Source: Candidatus Micrarchaeota archaeon CG1_02_47_40
GTDB taxonomy: Archaea > Micrarchaeota > Micrarchaeia > Anstonellales > CG1-02-47-40
DNA length: 35,028 bases
Reading direction: 5' to 3'
Assembly (NCBI GenBank): GCA_001871475.1
Contig: MNVE01000014.1
Location: forward strand, 1 to 35,028
The notes under the pieces are model-generated. The model was given only the letters and a program-made list of their open reading frames with translations. It was not told the DNA's origin and searched no databases. The position numbers were made by a program, and so were the translations under genes. Below are positions 23,569-31,916 of the stretch, in pieces (position 1 is the stretch's first letter; each line of letters starts with the position of its first letter).

Positions 23569-24522
23569 TTAATCCGCCTCCAAAAATCCCTTCTCCCTCA
23601 TCCAATCATCATTGAAAATCTTTCCAAGATAGCTTCTTCCTCCATCCGGCAGTATGACGACTGCAACATCCCCATCCTGGAGTTCTCCTGCAATCTGCAT
23701 TGCCGCAAAAACAGCGGCTCCCGAGCTTCCCCCTGCCAATATTCCTTCCTCCCTTGCAAGCCTCCTTGCAGTAAGGAAAGCGTCTTGGTCGTTTACCGGG
23801 ATTACCCTATCCACGAGCCCCAGGTCAATCGTTTTGGGGAAAAAGTCCTCCCCAATCCCCTCTACCTCGTAGGGCTTTGCTTCCCTTCCTGAAAAAACCG
23901 AGGATTGCGAGTCAACTCCGATTATTTTTACCCCTGGGTTTTTTTCCTTGAGAAAGCGTGCGGTTCCGGTTATTGTGCCGCCAGTTCCCATCCCTGCCAC
24001 AAGGCGTGTTATTTTTCCTTGCGTATCATGCCAGATTTCCGGGCCCGTAGTCCTGTAATGGCTTTCCGGATTTATCGGGTTCTCATACTGGTTTGGGAGA
24101 TATGCCCCCCTTTCATCCGCAATCTTTCTTGCGACTGAATAGTAGCTTTCTGCCGATTCCTTGGGGACTCCGGTCGGAGCTATCACCACTTCCGCGCCAT
24201 AAGCCCTAAGAACGTTTATTTTCTCCCTGCTGACCTTGTCAGGAACTACAAAAACCGTTTTGTATCCTCTTACAGCCGCAGCCATTGCAAGCCCGACCCC
24301 GGTATTCCCGGAAGTAGGCTCAACAATCGTGCCGCCCTGCTTGAGAAGCCCCCGTTTCTCTCCGTCTTCTATCAGCGCAAGCCCTATCCTGTCCTTTATG
24401 CTGCCCCCGGGGTTCAAGAATTCAGGCTTGGCAAGAACAGTTGCCTTTGTTTTTACGATTCTGCTCAACTTGACCAGGGGAGTATTTCCCACAGTTTCAA
24501 GCACGCTTTCTGCGACCCTCAT
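23569..24522 (-). CDS. cysteine synthase / cystathionine beta-synthase
   Basis: A 317-aa fold-type II PLP enzyme. The PLP lysine lies in NPGGSIKDR (Lys43); the phosphate loop is GMGTGGTITG, the substrate loop SGNTG (71-75), and GGSSGAAVFA follows. It lacks a C-terminal CBS domain pair. With the adjacent gamma-lyase-type gene it may be an O-acetylserine/serine sulfhydrylase or cystathionine beta-synthase. Its ATG overlaps the stop of the upstream wHTH gene (ATGA), so the three genes form an operon. Confidence 0.88.
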   Translation of the reverse strand: MRVAESVLETVGNTPLVKLSRIVKTKATVLAKPEFLNPGGSIKDRIGLALIEDGEKRGLLKQGGTIVEPTSGNTGVGLAMAAAVRGYKTVFVVPDKVSREKINVLRAYGAEVVIAPTGVPKESAESYYSVARKIADERGAYLPNQYENPINPESHYRTTGPEIWHDTQGKITRLVAGMGTGGTITGTARFLKEKNPGVKIIGVDSQSSVFSGREAKPYEVEGIGEDFFPKTIDLGLVDRVIPVNDQDAFLTARRLAREEGILAGGSSGAAVFAAMQIAGELQDGDVAVVILPDGGRSYLGKIFNDDWMREKGFLEAD

Positions 24523-24731
24523 GCCAATCTCCTCCCGTTTGCAGAGTATTGGCTCATGCGTGCGTCATCGTGCAGAAACTCCTTCAAATAGCCCTTTCTC
24601 TTCAGCCTGAAAACCGCAAACCGCACCGTCCTTTTGGGCATTTTTGCAATGCGCGCAATCTGTCCCTGCGTCAAACCTTCAGAATTAGAAATAACCCCAA
24701 ATACCTTCCGCTCACTTCTTGCAAAGGCCAC
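24519..24731 (-). CDS. small winged-helix regulator at the head of the cysteine operon
   Basis: Frame of 70 aa starting at a GTG: a wHTH protein with helix-turn-helix LTQGQIARIAKMPKRTVRFAVFRLKRKGYL, MarR/ArsR-like in layout. The likely regulator of the co-transcribed sulfur genes. The start is unsettled: a strong Shine-Dalgarno GAGGTGG (24756-24762) and ATG at 24750 open a frame that stops after 12 codons (MEKTERGGLCKK). Skipping one G in the GGGG run restores MEKTERVAFARSERKVFG. The GTG at 24731 overlaps that run and lacks a spaced Shine-Dalgarno. See findings. Confidence 0.65.
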   Translation of the reverse strand: MAFARSERKVFGVISNSEGLTQGQIARIAKMPKRTVRFAVFRLKRKGYLKEFLHDDARMSQYSANGRRLA

Positions 24732-24784
24732 CCCTTTCCGTTTTTTCCATTAAAACCACCTCGTGCATTTCTTGCAGTGCAGGA

Positions 24785-24796
24785 GGTATAAATACC
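24785..24796. promoter_or_regulatory. palindromic TATA box between cysteine operon and rad50
   Basis: GGTATAAATACC is a near-perfect palindrome. On the minus strand it predicts a start near 24763, immediately upstream of the Shine-Dalgarno of the wHTH gene. On the plus strand it could start rad50 at about 24817, giving a ~39-nt leader. Confidence 0.55.
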
Positions 24797-24855
24797 TGTG
24801 CATTGCGGCAAAGAAGGGCAAACCCTTTTCTTTATTCTTCTTTATATCTAATGCA

Positions 24856-27159
24856 ATGATTCGCTCTATTTCCCTAAAAAACTGGCGTTCTCATGAGCAC
24901 TCTACTTTTGAGTTTTCCCCCGGAGTCAATCTTCTTACCGGAATTATGGGAAGCGGAAAAAGTTCAGTAATGGAAGCGATGTGCTTTGCGCTTTTCGGGA
25001 CTTTCCCCCAAAGCTCGCGCGGGAGGGTAAAACTGGAGGAATTATCAGGTGGAAGGGGGGAAACGCAGGTGGCGCTTGCATTTGATGCGGGAGAGGAAAT
25101 GTATGAGGTGGAAAGGAGGATAGAGAAGGGCGCAGAAGCGAATTTAAGAAAGGGAAAAATGCTCGTTTGCACCGGCGCGAAAAAGGTTAATGATTCAATA
25201 AAGAGAGTTTTGGAAGTGGATTATGAGGCGTTCGTGCGCGCAATATACTCCGAACAAAATCAGATTGACCGGTTGCTTTCGCTTGAGCCTGGAAGGAGGA
25301 AGGCGGAAATAGATGAATTGCTTGGGCTGGATAAATTTGAGGCTGCGCGCGCAAGCGCAACCGGCATGGCTAATGTTTATGAGAAGCTAAGGCAGGAAGC
25401 ACAAAAGGGGTTTGACGCGGAAAAGCTTGAAGAGGAGAAAAAAAAGCTTTTGGAAAAAAAGAGGGAAGAGAAAGAGCTTTCGGAAAAGCTTGCGGAGCTT
25501 GGGAAAGAGTATAAGCGGCTTTCAGAAGAGCTTGGGAAAGTTGAAGGAGAGATGGGCGCGCTAAGGGAGCTCAAGGGAAAACATAAGAAAATGGAGGGGG
25601 AGCTCTTGAGGCAGAAGGGAATGCTTGAGGCGCTTTCAGGGGAGCTTGGGGGAAGGAAGTATGAGGGGGTAAAGGAAATTGAGTTGGGAGCGCTGGAAGC
25701 GGAGTTGGCGGAAATTGAGGGAAAGATTGCGAAAATTGAAGGGGAGGCAAGGAAAAGGCAGCTTGAGGAAAATGCCGTTTTGGTGGAAGTGCGCATTTTG
25801 GAAAAAAGAATAGAGGAGGAGAGGGGGAAGGCAAAAAAGAGAATGGAAATTGAGGCGGAGATGAAAAGAAGATTTGGGGAAAGAAAAATTAAGGAGATGC
25901 AAAAAGAGGAGGAGGATGCGGGTGCGAATGTATTGCGGATAAGCGGGGAGATTGAGAAGGGAAGGGAAAAAACAGAGCAGGCAAAAAAGGTGCTTGAAGT
26001 AATAGGAAGGGAAGGGGATGCCTGTCCTGTCTGCGAATCACAGCTTGAGGAGAAAACGCGCCAGAAACTGATTGCGCAAAGGAAAGGAGAGATTGAAAAG
26101 CAGGAAAGGGAAATGCTTGTGCTGGAAAAGACGCTCATTTTAGAAAGCGCGCGCGCAAGAAAGGCAAAGCGCGAAGTGGAAGAGTTGAGGGGTTTTATTG
26201 CAAAACTTGAAGGGATTGGGAAGGCAGAAAGTGTTGAGGGGTTAATGGAAGAGATTGAAAAGAAGGGAAAATCGGCTGCGCTTCTAAAGGGGGAAAATGA
26301 GAAGGAGGGGGCACTTTTGCTTGAGGGGAGAAAGAGGCTTGAGGAAATAAAAGAAAGGCGCCGTCTTGCGCTTGAGTTTGCGAAAAAGAATGTGGAAAGG
26401 GAGGAAGCTGAAAAAAAAGTTGAAAAGCTTGGCGGGGAGATTGGAAAAAGCGGCTTTTCGGAAGTGCTGTTTGAGGAGAGGGGAAAGAAACTTCAGGAGC
26501 TTGCACTCGCAACGCAGGGAGTGGAAAAGGAGATGAAATTTGGGAAATTACAGGAGGGGGAAATGAGGGAGCTTGTGCACGAGATGGAAAAAACAGTGAA
26601 GATGATGGAAGGGGAACGGGAAAAGATAGTGCGGGCTGGCGAATCGCAAAAGCTTGCAAGCATACTTAAAAACTGCCTCGCGCTCTCGCAGCGGGAAATT
26701 AGGGGAGAGTATGTGGGCTCAATAAATGACACCCTGTCAATAATCTGGCCTGTGGTTTACCCGTACGGGGATTATGAAAAGGTTAGAATAAGGGCGGATG
26801 AGAAGGATTATTTTTTTGAGATGCTCTCTTTGGGGGAGTGGAAGGGCTTTGAGGGGTTTGCCTCCGGAGGGGAGCGCTCCTGCCTTTCCTTGGCGCTAAG
26901 AATTGCAATCGCATCCGTACTCACTCCAAAAGTTTCAATGCTCATTCTTGATGAGCCTACGCATAATCTGGATGAGAACGCGATTGAGAAGCTTGGGAAA
27001 ACCCTTTCCGAGGAGATACCTAAAATAGTGGAGCAGGTGTTCGTGATAACGCATGAGAGAAAGCTAGCGGGAATGGGTTTTGGGAAAACTTATCTGCTTG
27101 AAAGAGATAAGGAGAAGAATGAGCCGACAAGAGTTGAACTTGTTCAATATACCGCGTAA
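24856..27159 (+). CDS. rad50: DNA double-strand break repair ATPase Rad50
   Basis: A 767-aa SMC-like ATPase of the Mre11-Rad50 complex. Walker A GIMGSGKS (29-36); Q-loop region near SEQNQIDRLLSLEPGRRK; long coiled coil from ~190 to ~650; zinc hook CPVC (Cys390-Cys393) at the centre; ABC signature SGGERS (670-675); Walker B LILDEPTH (Asp699/Glu700). ATG 24856 is preferred, as the frame upstream carries no conserved sequence. An overlapping ATG-CAA-TGA sits 5 nt before it. No mre11 lies beside it, although archaeal rad50 is normally linked to mre11 and often herA/nurA. Confidence 0.95.
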   Translation: MIRSISLKNWRSHEHSTFEFSPGVNLLTGIMGSGKSSVMEAMCFALFGTFPQSSRGRVKLEELSGGRGETQVALAFDAGEEMYEVERRIEKGAEANLRKGKMLVCTGAKKVNDSIKRVLEVDYEAFVRAIYSEQNQIDRLLSLEPGRRKAEIDELLGLDKFEAARASATGMANVYEKLRQEAQKGFDAEKLEEEKKKLLEKKREEKELSEKLAELGKEYKRLSEELGKVEGEMGALRELKGKHKKMEGELLRQKGMLEALSGELGGRKYEGVKEIELGALEAELAEIEGKIAKIEGEARKRQLEENAVLVEVRILEKRIEEERGKAKKRMEIEAEMKRRFGERKIKEMQKEEEDAGANVLRISGEIEKGREKTEQAKKVLEVIGREGDACPVCESQLEEKTRQKLIAQRKGEIEKQEREMLVLEKTLILESARARKAKREVEELRGFIAKLEGIGKAESVEGLMEEIEKKGKSAALLKGENEKEGALLLEGRKRLEEIKERRRLALEFAKKNVEREEAEKKVEKLGGEIGKSGFSEVLFEERGKKLQELALATQGVEKEMKFGKLQEGEMRELVHEMEKTVKMMEGEREKIVRAGESQKLASILKNCLALSQREIRGEYVGSINDTLSIIWPVVYPYGDYEKVRIRADEKDYFFEMLSLGEWKGFEGFASGGERSCLSLALRIAIASVLTPKVSMLILDEPTHNLDENAIEKLGKTLSEEIPKIVEQVFVITHERKLAGMGFGKTYLLERDKEKNEPTRVELVQYTA

Positions 27160-28049
27160 GCCAGCCCTCTTTTCCTTTTTTGCTCCTTTTCGTGCGAAAT
27201 CATTTCCGCAAACCTGCAAAAGGAAAGCACTTTCTGCAAGAGAAAAGAAACCAAATTTTCAAGTGCATCGCAAGCCTGCCCGAAAGAAAGCGCATGTTCT
27301 TTTGCCTTTGCAAGCAGGAGAGGGGTTGAAAGATACTGCAGAATCATTTCTCTTATCTCCTTAACCGTTGCAAGCCCTCTATTGTGAATTGTGGAGAGGG
27401 AATAAAGAAAATCAGAAAGTGGATTTTCATTTGTTTTTTCGCAGGAGCGCAAATCAGTGAATTCAGCCGAAAGTTCCCCTTTCCTGATTGAAAGCGCCAT
27501 GTTTTCCATCTCAAACCTGCCCAGCGTCTTTCCTTCCTCATGAAGTTTTGCATAAGCGCGAGCTATCGCACCAAGAAGTTTCATCCTTGCTTTTTCCGAA
27601 AGGGCGTTCGCGTCTATGAATGCGGTTTTTGCGCCTGTTTTTTCCATCGCCTCGCAGGCTTTTCTGTCAAGCAGGAGTTTCCCTGAAACCTCGCAGAGGA
27701 GGTATTTTCCCTTTCCCTCTATCTCAACCTGGGGAAAGCCGTTTGTTTCTTTTTCCTTTGCAAGCAGTTTTCCCAGGTAATTTTTTCCCTGCAGGGAGTT
27801 TAGGATGACTGTTTCTTCCCCGCAGAAAGAGGAGGAGGATGGGGAAAGCAATGAGTATTTTGAAAGGTTGGAGGCGGAAGCTATTTTGAATGCGTTTTCT
27901 GTCTTCGGCGCGTTTTCAGGCAGTAGGAGAGCAGGCATTTCCCCGCGCTGTGCAACGGTTGCCGCTAAATCAATTAGGGGGACAGCAGTGTGGCTGGAAA
28001 AACCCATCTCTTTTTTTGAGACTTTAGACTCGGAAATAGTGCTTTCCAT
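27144..28049 (-). CDS. unknown protein with degenerate kinase-like core
   Basis: A 301-aa protein. Its central part AIARAYAKLHEEGKTLGRFEMENMALSIRKGELSAEF followed by TDLRSCE has the layout of a protein-kinase catalytic loop and DFG region (LHxxGxxHGDxxxxN ... DFG), but the catalytic Asp and DFG are replaced (GRFEMEN, TDL). If this reading is right it is a pseudokinase of the Bud32/RIO-like type; this is a weak inference. A good Shine-Dalgarno (GGGAGGG) precedes the ATG. Its 3' end overlaps the rad50 end by 16 nt. Confidence 0.5.
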   Translation of the reverse strand: MESTISESKVSKKEMGFSSHTAVPLIDLAATVAQRGEMPALLLPENAPKTENAFKIASASNLSKYSLLSPSSSSFCGEETVILNSLQGKNYLGKLLAKEKETNGFPQVEIEGKGKYLLCEVSGKLLLDRKACEAMEKTGAKTAFIDANALSEKARMKLLGAIARAYAKLHEEGKTLGRFEMENMALSIRKGELSAEFTDLRSCEKTNENPLSDFLYSLSTIHNRGLATVKEIREMILQYLSTPLLLAKAKEHALSFGQACDALENLVSFLLQKVLSFCRFAEMISHEKEQKRKRGLAYAVY

Positions 28050-28121
28050 TTTACCCTCCCGTGTGCCTTTAGGTAGAAAAAAGTATTTAATGGTTTGTCA
28101 CGATGCAAAAATAGGTGAGTT

Positions 28122-29018
28122 TTACTGTTTCAGCGTCTCGTGCGCATTTTTAGGGGAAACTGAATTCAGATAGCCGCTTCCCGCCAATTCAAAGCCCGCC
28201 CATGTTGAGAGGCGCGGCAGTATTTCTATGTGCATGGACATTTTCCTGTCTTTTGGGGGCGCGAAGAAATAGAGAATGTTGTAAGAGGGATAGGAGTTTT
28301 TTCTGTCCACCGCATCTATTGTTTTGAGGAGTATTTCCGAAAGAGAGAAAATCTCCTTCTCGTTCATTTTTGAAATGCAGCTTAGCCTCTTTTTTGGCGC
28401 TATCCACGTCTCGTAGTGAAAGCGCGGGCAGAAGGGAATGCAGGAGAAAAAGTGCTTGTTGGAAAGGAGTTTTTTTGCCCCTTTAATGTATTTCTCCTTT
28501 TCCTTCTGCTTCCTGCTTATTTCCATTATGGACTCTGGCACAAAATCAAGCGCCACCAATTGCGTGTGGGAGTGCTCTATGGATGCGCCTGCGCCCAATC
28601 CCTCATTTTTGAAAACGGATATGTAATTTACCTTCTTGTCTTTGTAGAGTGCGCGCACCCTTCTCTTTAGCAGAAGGAGAAAGCGCTGCATCTGCACCTC
28701 TCCAATCTCCGAAAAGCGCTTCTCGTGGTCAGGGGTTTCTACTATTACCTCGTGATGGCCGTATGCCTCCTTCCAAAGCGGGGAGGCTGCCGGGAATTTA
28801 TTGGGGAAGGAGCGGCAGAACCAGCTCTTTTCCGCGGGAATCCTGTCAGTTTCAGGAGGAGTCATGTGCTCGTTGCCCGGGCAGAAATAGCATTTTTCAG
28901 GAGGGACGACTTTTCTTGGCTTTGATATTTCAAACTGCCTGGGGCGCTTGGCGCGCGCTTCGGAGATGATGACGGTTCTGCCTAAATAGTCAGTGCATTT
29001 GTAATTTTCATCAGCCAT
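28122..29018 (-). CDS. galT: galactose-1-phosphate uridylyltransferase family
   Basis: A 298-aa HIT-superfamily nucleotidyltransferase exchanging UMP between UDP-sugar and sugar-1-phosphate. The active-site motif is HSHTQ (His149, His151, Gln153), with His151 the likely nucleophile. CYFCPGNE (Cys43, Cys46) provides a zinc site. Length fits short archaeal members. It starts 9 nt after herA with GTGAT as weak Shine-Dalgarno, so herA and galT are co-transcribed. Substrate could be galactose-1-phosphate or another sugar phosphate. Confidence 0.85.
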   Translation of the reverse strand: MADENYKCTDYLGRTVIISEARAKRPRQFEISKPRKVVPPEKCYFCPGNEHMTPPETDRIPAEKSWFCRSFPNKFPAASPLWKEAYGHHEVIVETPDHEKRFSEIGEVQMQRFLLLLKRRVRALYKDKKVNYISVFKNEGLGAGASIEHSHTQLVALDFVPESIMEISRKQKEKEKYIKGAKKLLSNKHFFSCIPFCPRFHYETWIAPKKRLSCISKMNEKEIFSLSEILLKTIDAVDRKNSYPSYNILYFFAPPKDRKMSMHIEILPRLSTWAGFELAGSGYLNSVSPKNAHETLKQ

Positions 29019-29027
29019 TTTATCACA

Positions 29028-30536
29028 TTATATGAAGGCTTCTACATCCTTTTCCTTTCTTTCCTGCTCCTCTTCGAACTTTCGCGCGGAGTCTTCCAGC
29101 CCTTCACCTTTTGTCGAGTGCTTGCTCTTTCTTTTTCTTACATTTATAAATATTGGGTGGCTGGCGGCTTCGCCTATCACAAGCGCCTCCCCCACCCTCA
29201 AGGTGGTGATGGCATTCTGCGCATAATTGTCTATCCCCTCGCAGCTTTCCGCTATGTGCTTTACATCAAAGGGGTTGGTGACGCGCAGGATTATGTTGCT
29301 GTTGCATTGCGAGAGGGCGGTGGTGGAAAGCTGTACCGGCCTTTGGGATACGAGGCAGATGGAAGCGCCGAACTTCCTGCCTTCCCTTGCAAGAGTTTCT
29401 ATTATGCTCTTTGAGATTGCGCTTTCCTTGGGCGCTTTTTCCCTTGCAAAATTGTGCGATTCTTCTATGAGGAGAAGAAAAGGGGGTATAAGCCCCTTCT
29501 TTCTTCTTAAAAAAAGCCTTCTTGCAAAATAGGAGACGATTATCTGCTTTTTCTTTAAGCTATCTATGTCGGACAGGTCAAGCACGGAAAGCGTGCCGGG
29601 CTTTGCAAGCTCGCCTATTTTTGGGAAATCGCCCTTTGAGATGAGCCTCATGGAGTTTATTTCAGCCAGCCAGGAGAGAATCGGTCCCTTCATGTTGTCC
29701 TTCATCTCACTCGCTTCTATCTCCTTTATCAGCTCTGCCAACCCGACCGTTTCCTGCTTTTCCTTCATCTTGCCCTTCATCCGCTTCAGGAGAAGCGCAA
29801 TCTCCCTCTTCTGCGGTGAGGAAAGCTCGCTCACCCATTCAAAGAGCATTTGGGGAGAAACGTTTTTCAGGGAAACTCTTACTTTCTTCCCGTCAAATAT
29901 CTGCGTCTGCCTTGCGTATTGCCCGCTTTTGAAACCCAAATACTCCCCGTGCACGTCAATTACAATCACTGCAATCCTTCCCTGCTCCTTTCCCCTGTCC
30001 AGCAGTTCCTCTATCAGCACCCCGCAGAGATAGCTCTTTCCCGCGCCTGACATTGCCAAGATTGCCAGGTGCTTCTGCAATAATCTTGTAAGGTTGAATT
30101 TCGCGTCTATGGCGTGATTTTGCAGCTTCCCTAAATTCAGCCCCTTCTCCTCAAAGCCCAGAAGCTCCTTTAATGCCTGCTCGTTTGCGCCCTCCACCTT
30201 TGAGCCCGGGGCGGCGGGGAAGATGCTGCGCACCAATCTTCCTTCCTTGTAGACTCCAAGCGCCCTAACCCTTGCGATTACATACTCCCAGTCCGCAGTC
30301 GGGAAATTCTGCGGCATCGGGGAGCCTTTCTCGTACTCTGAAACGCTTTCCGCATGCTCAAAATAGCGGTTTGCGCGCATTATCTCGGAAATTGTGCCAA
30401 AAAGCATTCCATCCTCGCAGCGTGTCTGGACGAACTGCCCCTTCCTTACATTCGGGGAGGAGATTACGAAGGAGAAGAAGGAGGTGGTGGGGCTGTCTAT
30501 TGTGGAGATGACCGTGCCAAGGGAGGTGGAATCCAT
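29028..30536 (-). CDS. herA: HerA DNA helicase/ATPase
   Basis: A 502-aa hexameric bipolar DNA helicase that works with NurA, Mre11 and Rad50 in end resection. N-terminal HAS-barrel (VISSPNVRKGQFVQTRCEDGM), Walker A LAMSGAGKSY (Gly and Lys at about 164-167), acidic Walker B in LLLIEESHNF, and a downstream sensor/Arg finger region near SQRPVQLSTTALSQCNSN. C-terminal tail is charged. The ATG is 26 nt from a TATA box, leaderless. It is divergent from the CRISPR-Cas operon. Confidence 0.92.
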   Translation of the reverse strand: MDSTSLGTVISTIDSPTTSFFSFVISSPNVRKGQFVQTRCEDGMLFGTISEIMRANRYFEHAESVSEYEKGSPMPQNFPTADWEYVIARVRALGVYKEGRLVRSIFPAAPGSKVEGANEQALKELLGFEEKGLNLGKLQNHAIDAKFNLTRLLQKHLAILAMSGAGKSYLCGVLIEELLDRGKEQGRIAVIVIDVHGEYLGFKSGQYARQTQIFDGKKVRVSLKNVSPQMLFEWVSELSSPQKREIALLLKRMKGKMKEKQETVGLAELIKEIEASEMKDNMKGPILSWLAEINSMRLISKGDFPKIGELAKPGTLSVLDLSDIDSLKKKQIIVSYFARRLFLRRKKGLIPPFLLLIEESHNFAREKAPKESAISKSIIETLAREGRKFGASICLVSQRPVQLSTTALSQCNSNIILRVTNPFDVKHIAESCEGIDNYAQNAITTLRVGEALVIGEAASHPIFINVRKRKSKHSTKGEGLEDSARKFEEEQERKEKDVEAFI

Positions 30537-30558
30537 GAAGAGGTTTTGAGGAGAAAAT

Positions 30559-30568
30559 TAATATATGG
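30559..30568 (-). promoter_or_regulatory. TATA box for herA-galT
   Basis: CCATATATTA on the minus strand, about 26 nt before the herA ATG at 30536. Its ATATATGGA (30561-30569) has an exact inverse copy TCCATATAT at 30617-30625 on the cas1 side. Confidence 0.5.
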
Positions 30569-30602
30569 AATTGAGGGGGGTCGGACTTCTACCCTGTAAG
30601 TG

Positions 30603-30610
30603 TTTATAAG
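30603..30610 (+). promoter_or_regulatory. TATA box for the cas operon
   Basis: TTTATAAG is centred about 28 nt before the cas1 ATG (30635), predicting a leaderless cas1-cas2-cas4-cas12f transcript. A small palindrome GGAGAACTCC (30610-30619) follows it directly. Confidence 0.6.
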
Positions 30611-30634
30611 GAGAACTCCATATATACTTCGGAT

Positions 30635-31618
30635 ATGCAACTAATAATTGACGATTATGGCGCATATCTTGGGCAGAAGGACAACCTCTTCCAAATAAGG
30701 AAGAAAGACGGGACGTGTGAAGAATATTCTGCCGACAAGGTTGAGCAGATACTTCTTGTGAAAAATAGCTGTATTTCTTCAAGAGCCGCACTCTTGGCAG
30801 CACGAAACAACATAGATGTAGTGTTTGTAGGAAAATTCGGAATGCCGGAAGGAAGGATTTTTCCTGCATGTCTTGGAGGAACAAATCTCATAAGAAGAAA
30901 ACAACTTGAAGCAGGGCAGAATGAGAAAGGAGGGAAAATTGCAATAAAACTTATCTGGGCAAAGATCAAGAATGAGGAATTTTTCCTTAAAACTCTCAAC
31001 AAAAGCAGAACTGCGCCTCTTCTTTTGGAGAAAGCGGAAAAAATAAGCGCTATTGCGGAGCAAGTCCGGCAGATGTTAGGCGAGAAATTTGATGCAGATA
31101 GGGTTTTTGGTTTTGAAGGATTGGCTGCGGCGCACTATTTTGAGGGATTGTCACAGGTAATGCCGATTGAAAAGCGCGACCAAGAGGGAAAAGATGCCCC
31201 AAATGCACTCTTGAATTATGGTTATGGAATGTTGTACGGAGAGATAGAGAAAGCCTGCCTTTTTGCCGGTTTGGACCCGTATCTTGGCTTTCTTCATGCA
31301 GATAGGTACGGCAAGCCCTCTCTTGTACTTGATTTGATAGAAGAGTTCAGACCGGTTATTGTTGATAGGGCGATTATTACGCTTTACGCACAGAAACAGA
31401 TAAACGAGAGTGATTTTGAGCAGGGAGGAGATAAGATTTTTCTTTCAAAAGAAGGGAGAAAGAAGATGATAAAGGCAATTATGGAAAGACTGCATGCAAA
31501 AATAACTTCAGATGGGCGCAAGCTTGAGCTTTCGGTGATAATACAGGAGCAGGCGCGAAGAATCGCCTCCTTTGTGAAGGGAGAGAGCGAGTTTGAGCCT
31601 TTTCTTTACAGGTGGTAG
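30635..31618 (+). CDS. cas1: CRISPR-associated endonuclease/integrase Cas1
   Basis: A 327-aa Cas1, the integrase that inserts new spacers. The metal-binding triad is present: Glu161 in FGFEGLAAAHYF, His221 in GFLHADRYG, and the DLIEEFRP motif (Asp233-Glu236/Glu237). The N-terminal beta domain begins MQLIIDDYGAYLGQK. Leaderless ATG with a TATA box 28 nt upstream. It is first of four tightly packed cas genes, 1 nt before cas2. Its presence shows the locus carries its own adaptation module. Confidence 0.96.
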   Translation: MQLIIDDYGAYLGQKDNLFQIRKKDGTCEEYSADKVEQILLVKNSCISSRAALLAARNNIDVVFVGKFGMPEGRIFPACLGGTNLIRRKQLEAGQNEKGGKIAIKLIWAKIKNEEFFLKTLNKSRTAPLLLEKAEKISAIAEQVRQMLGEKFDADRVFGFEGLAAAHYFEGLSQVMPIEKRDQEGKDAPNALLNYGYGMLYGEIEKACLFAGLDPYLGFLHADRYGKPSLVLDLIEEFRPVIVDRAIITLYAQKQINESDFEQGGDKIFLSKEGRKKMIKAIMERLHAKITSDGRKLELSVIIQEQARRIASFVKGESEFEPFLYRW

Positions 31619-31619
31619 G

Positions 31620-31916
31620 ATGTTTTATTGGGTAATTTATGATATAAGCGAAAACAAGAAACGCGGCAGGGTGGCAAGAATATGCAAAAACTACGGGTTT
31701 AGAAGAGTGCAGAAGAGCGCCTTTGCAGGCGAAACTTCAAAGAATAAGGTGGAGATGCTGTTATTGGAATGCAATGAGATTATAGAGGGAGGGGATGATT
31801 ATTTGTTTGTCATTCCGAACTGCACAAGCTGTTTCAATGGGAAAATGATAACCGGCTGTCTTGACGAGAAAAGAGTGAGAAATCAGCCGTATATGTTTGT
31901 AGGTGATGGCGCATGA
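31620..31916 (+). CDS. cas2: CRISPR-associated protein Cas2
   Basis: A 98-aa ferredoxin-fold partner of Cas1 in spacer acquisition. It begins MFYWVIYDISENKKRGRVAR, with the conserved Asp8 at the end of strand 1 and YGFRRVQKSAFAG in the second helix/strand. ATG 31620 is preferred, as it matches family start; an in-frame upstream frame (31593) lies within cas1. The stop overlaps the cas4 ATG by 4 nt, so translation is coupled. Confidence 0.95.
   Translation: MFYWVIYDISENKKRGRVARICKNYGFRRVQKSAFAGETSKNKVEMLLLECNEIIEGGDDYLFVIPNCTSCFNGKMITGCLDEKRVRNQPYMFVGDGA

Noticed and set aside
25377-26138. 253-aa minus-strand open frame inside rad50
   Set aside because: Ser/Phe-rich antisense shadow of the Rad50 coiled coil; Rad50 motifs are intact in the plus frame.
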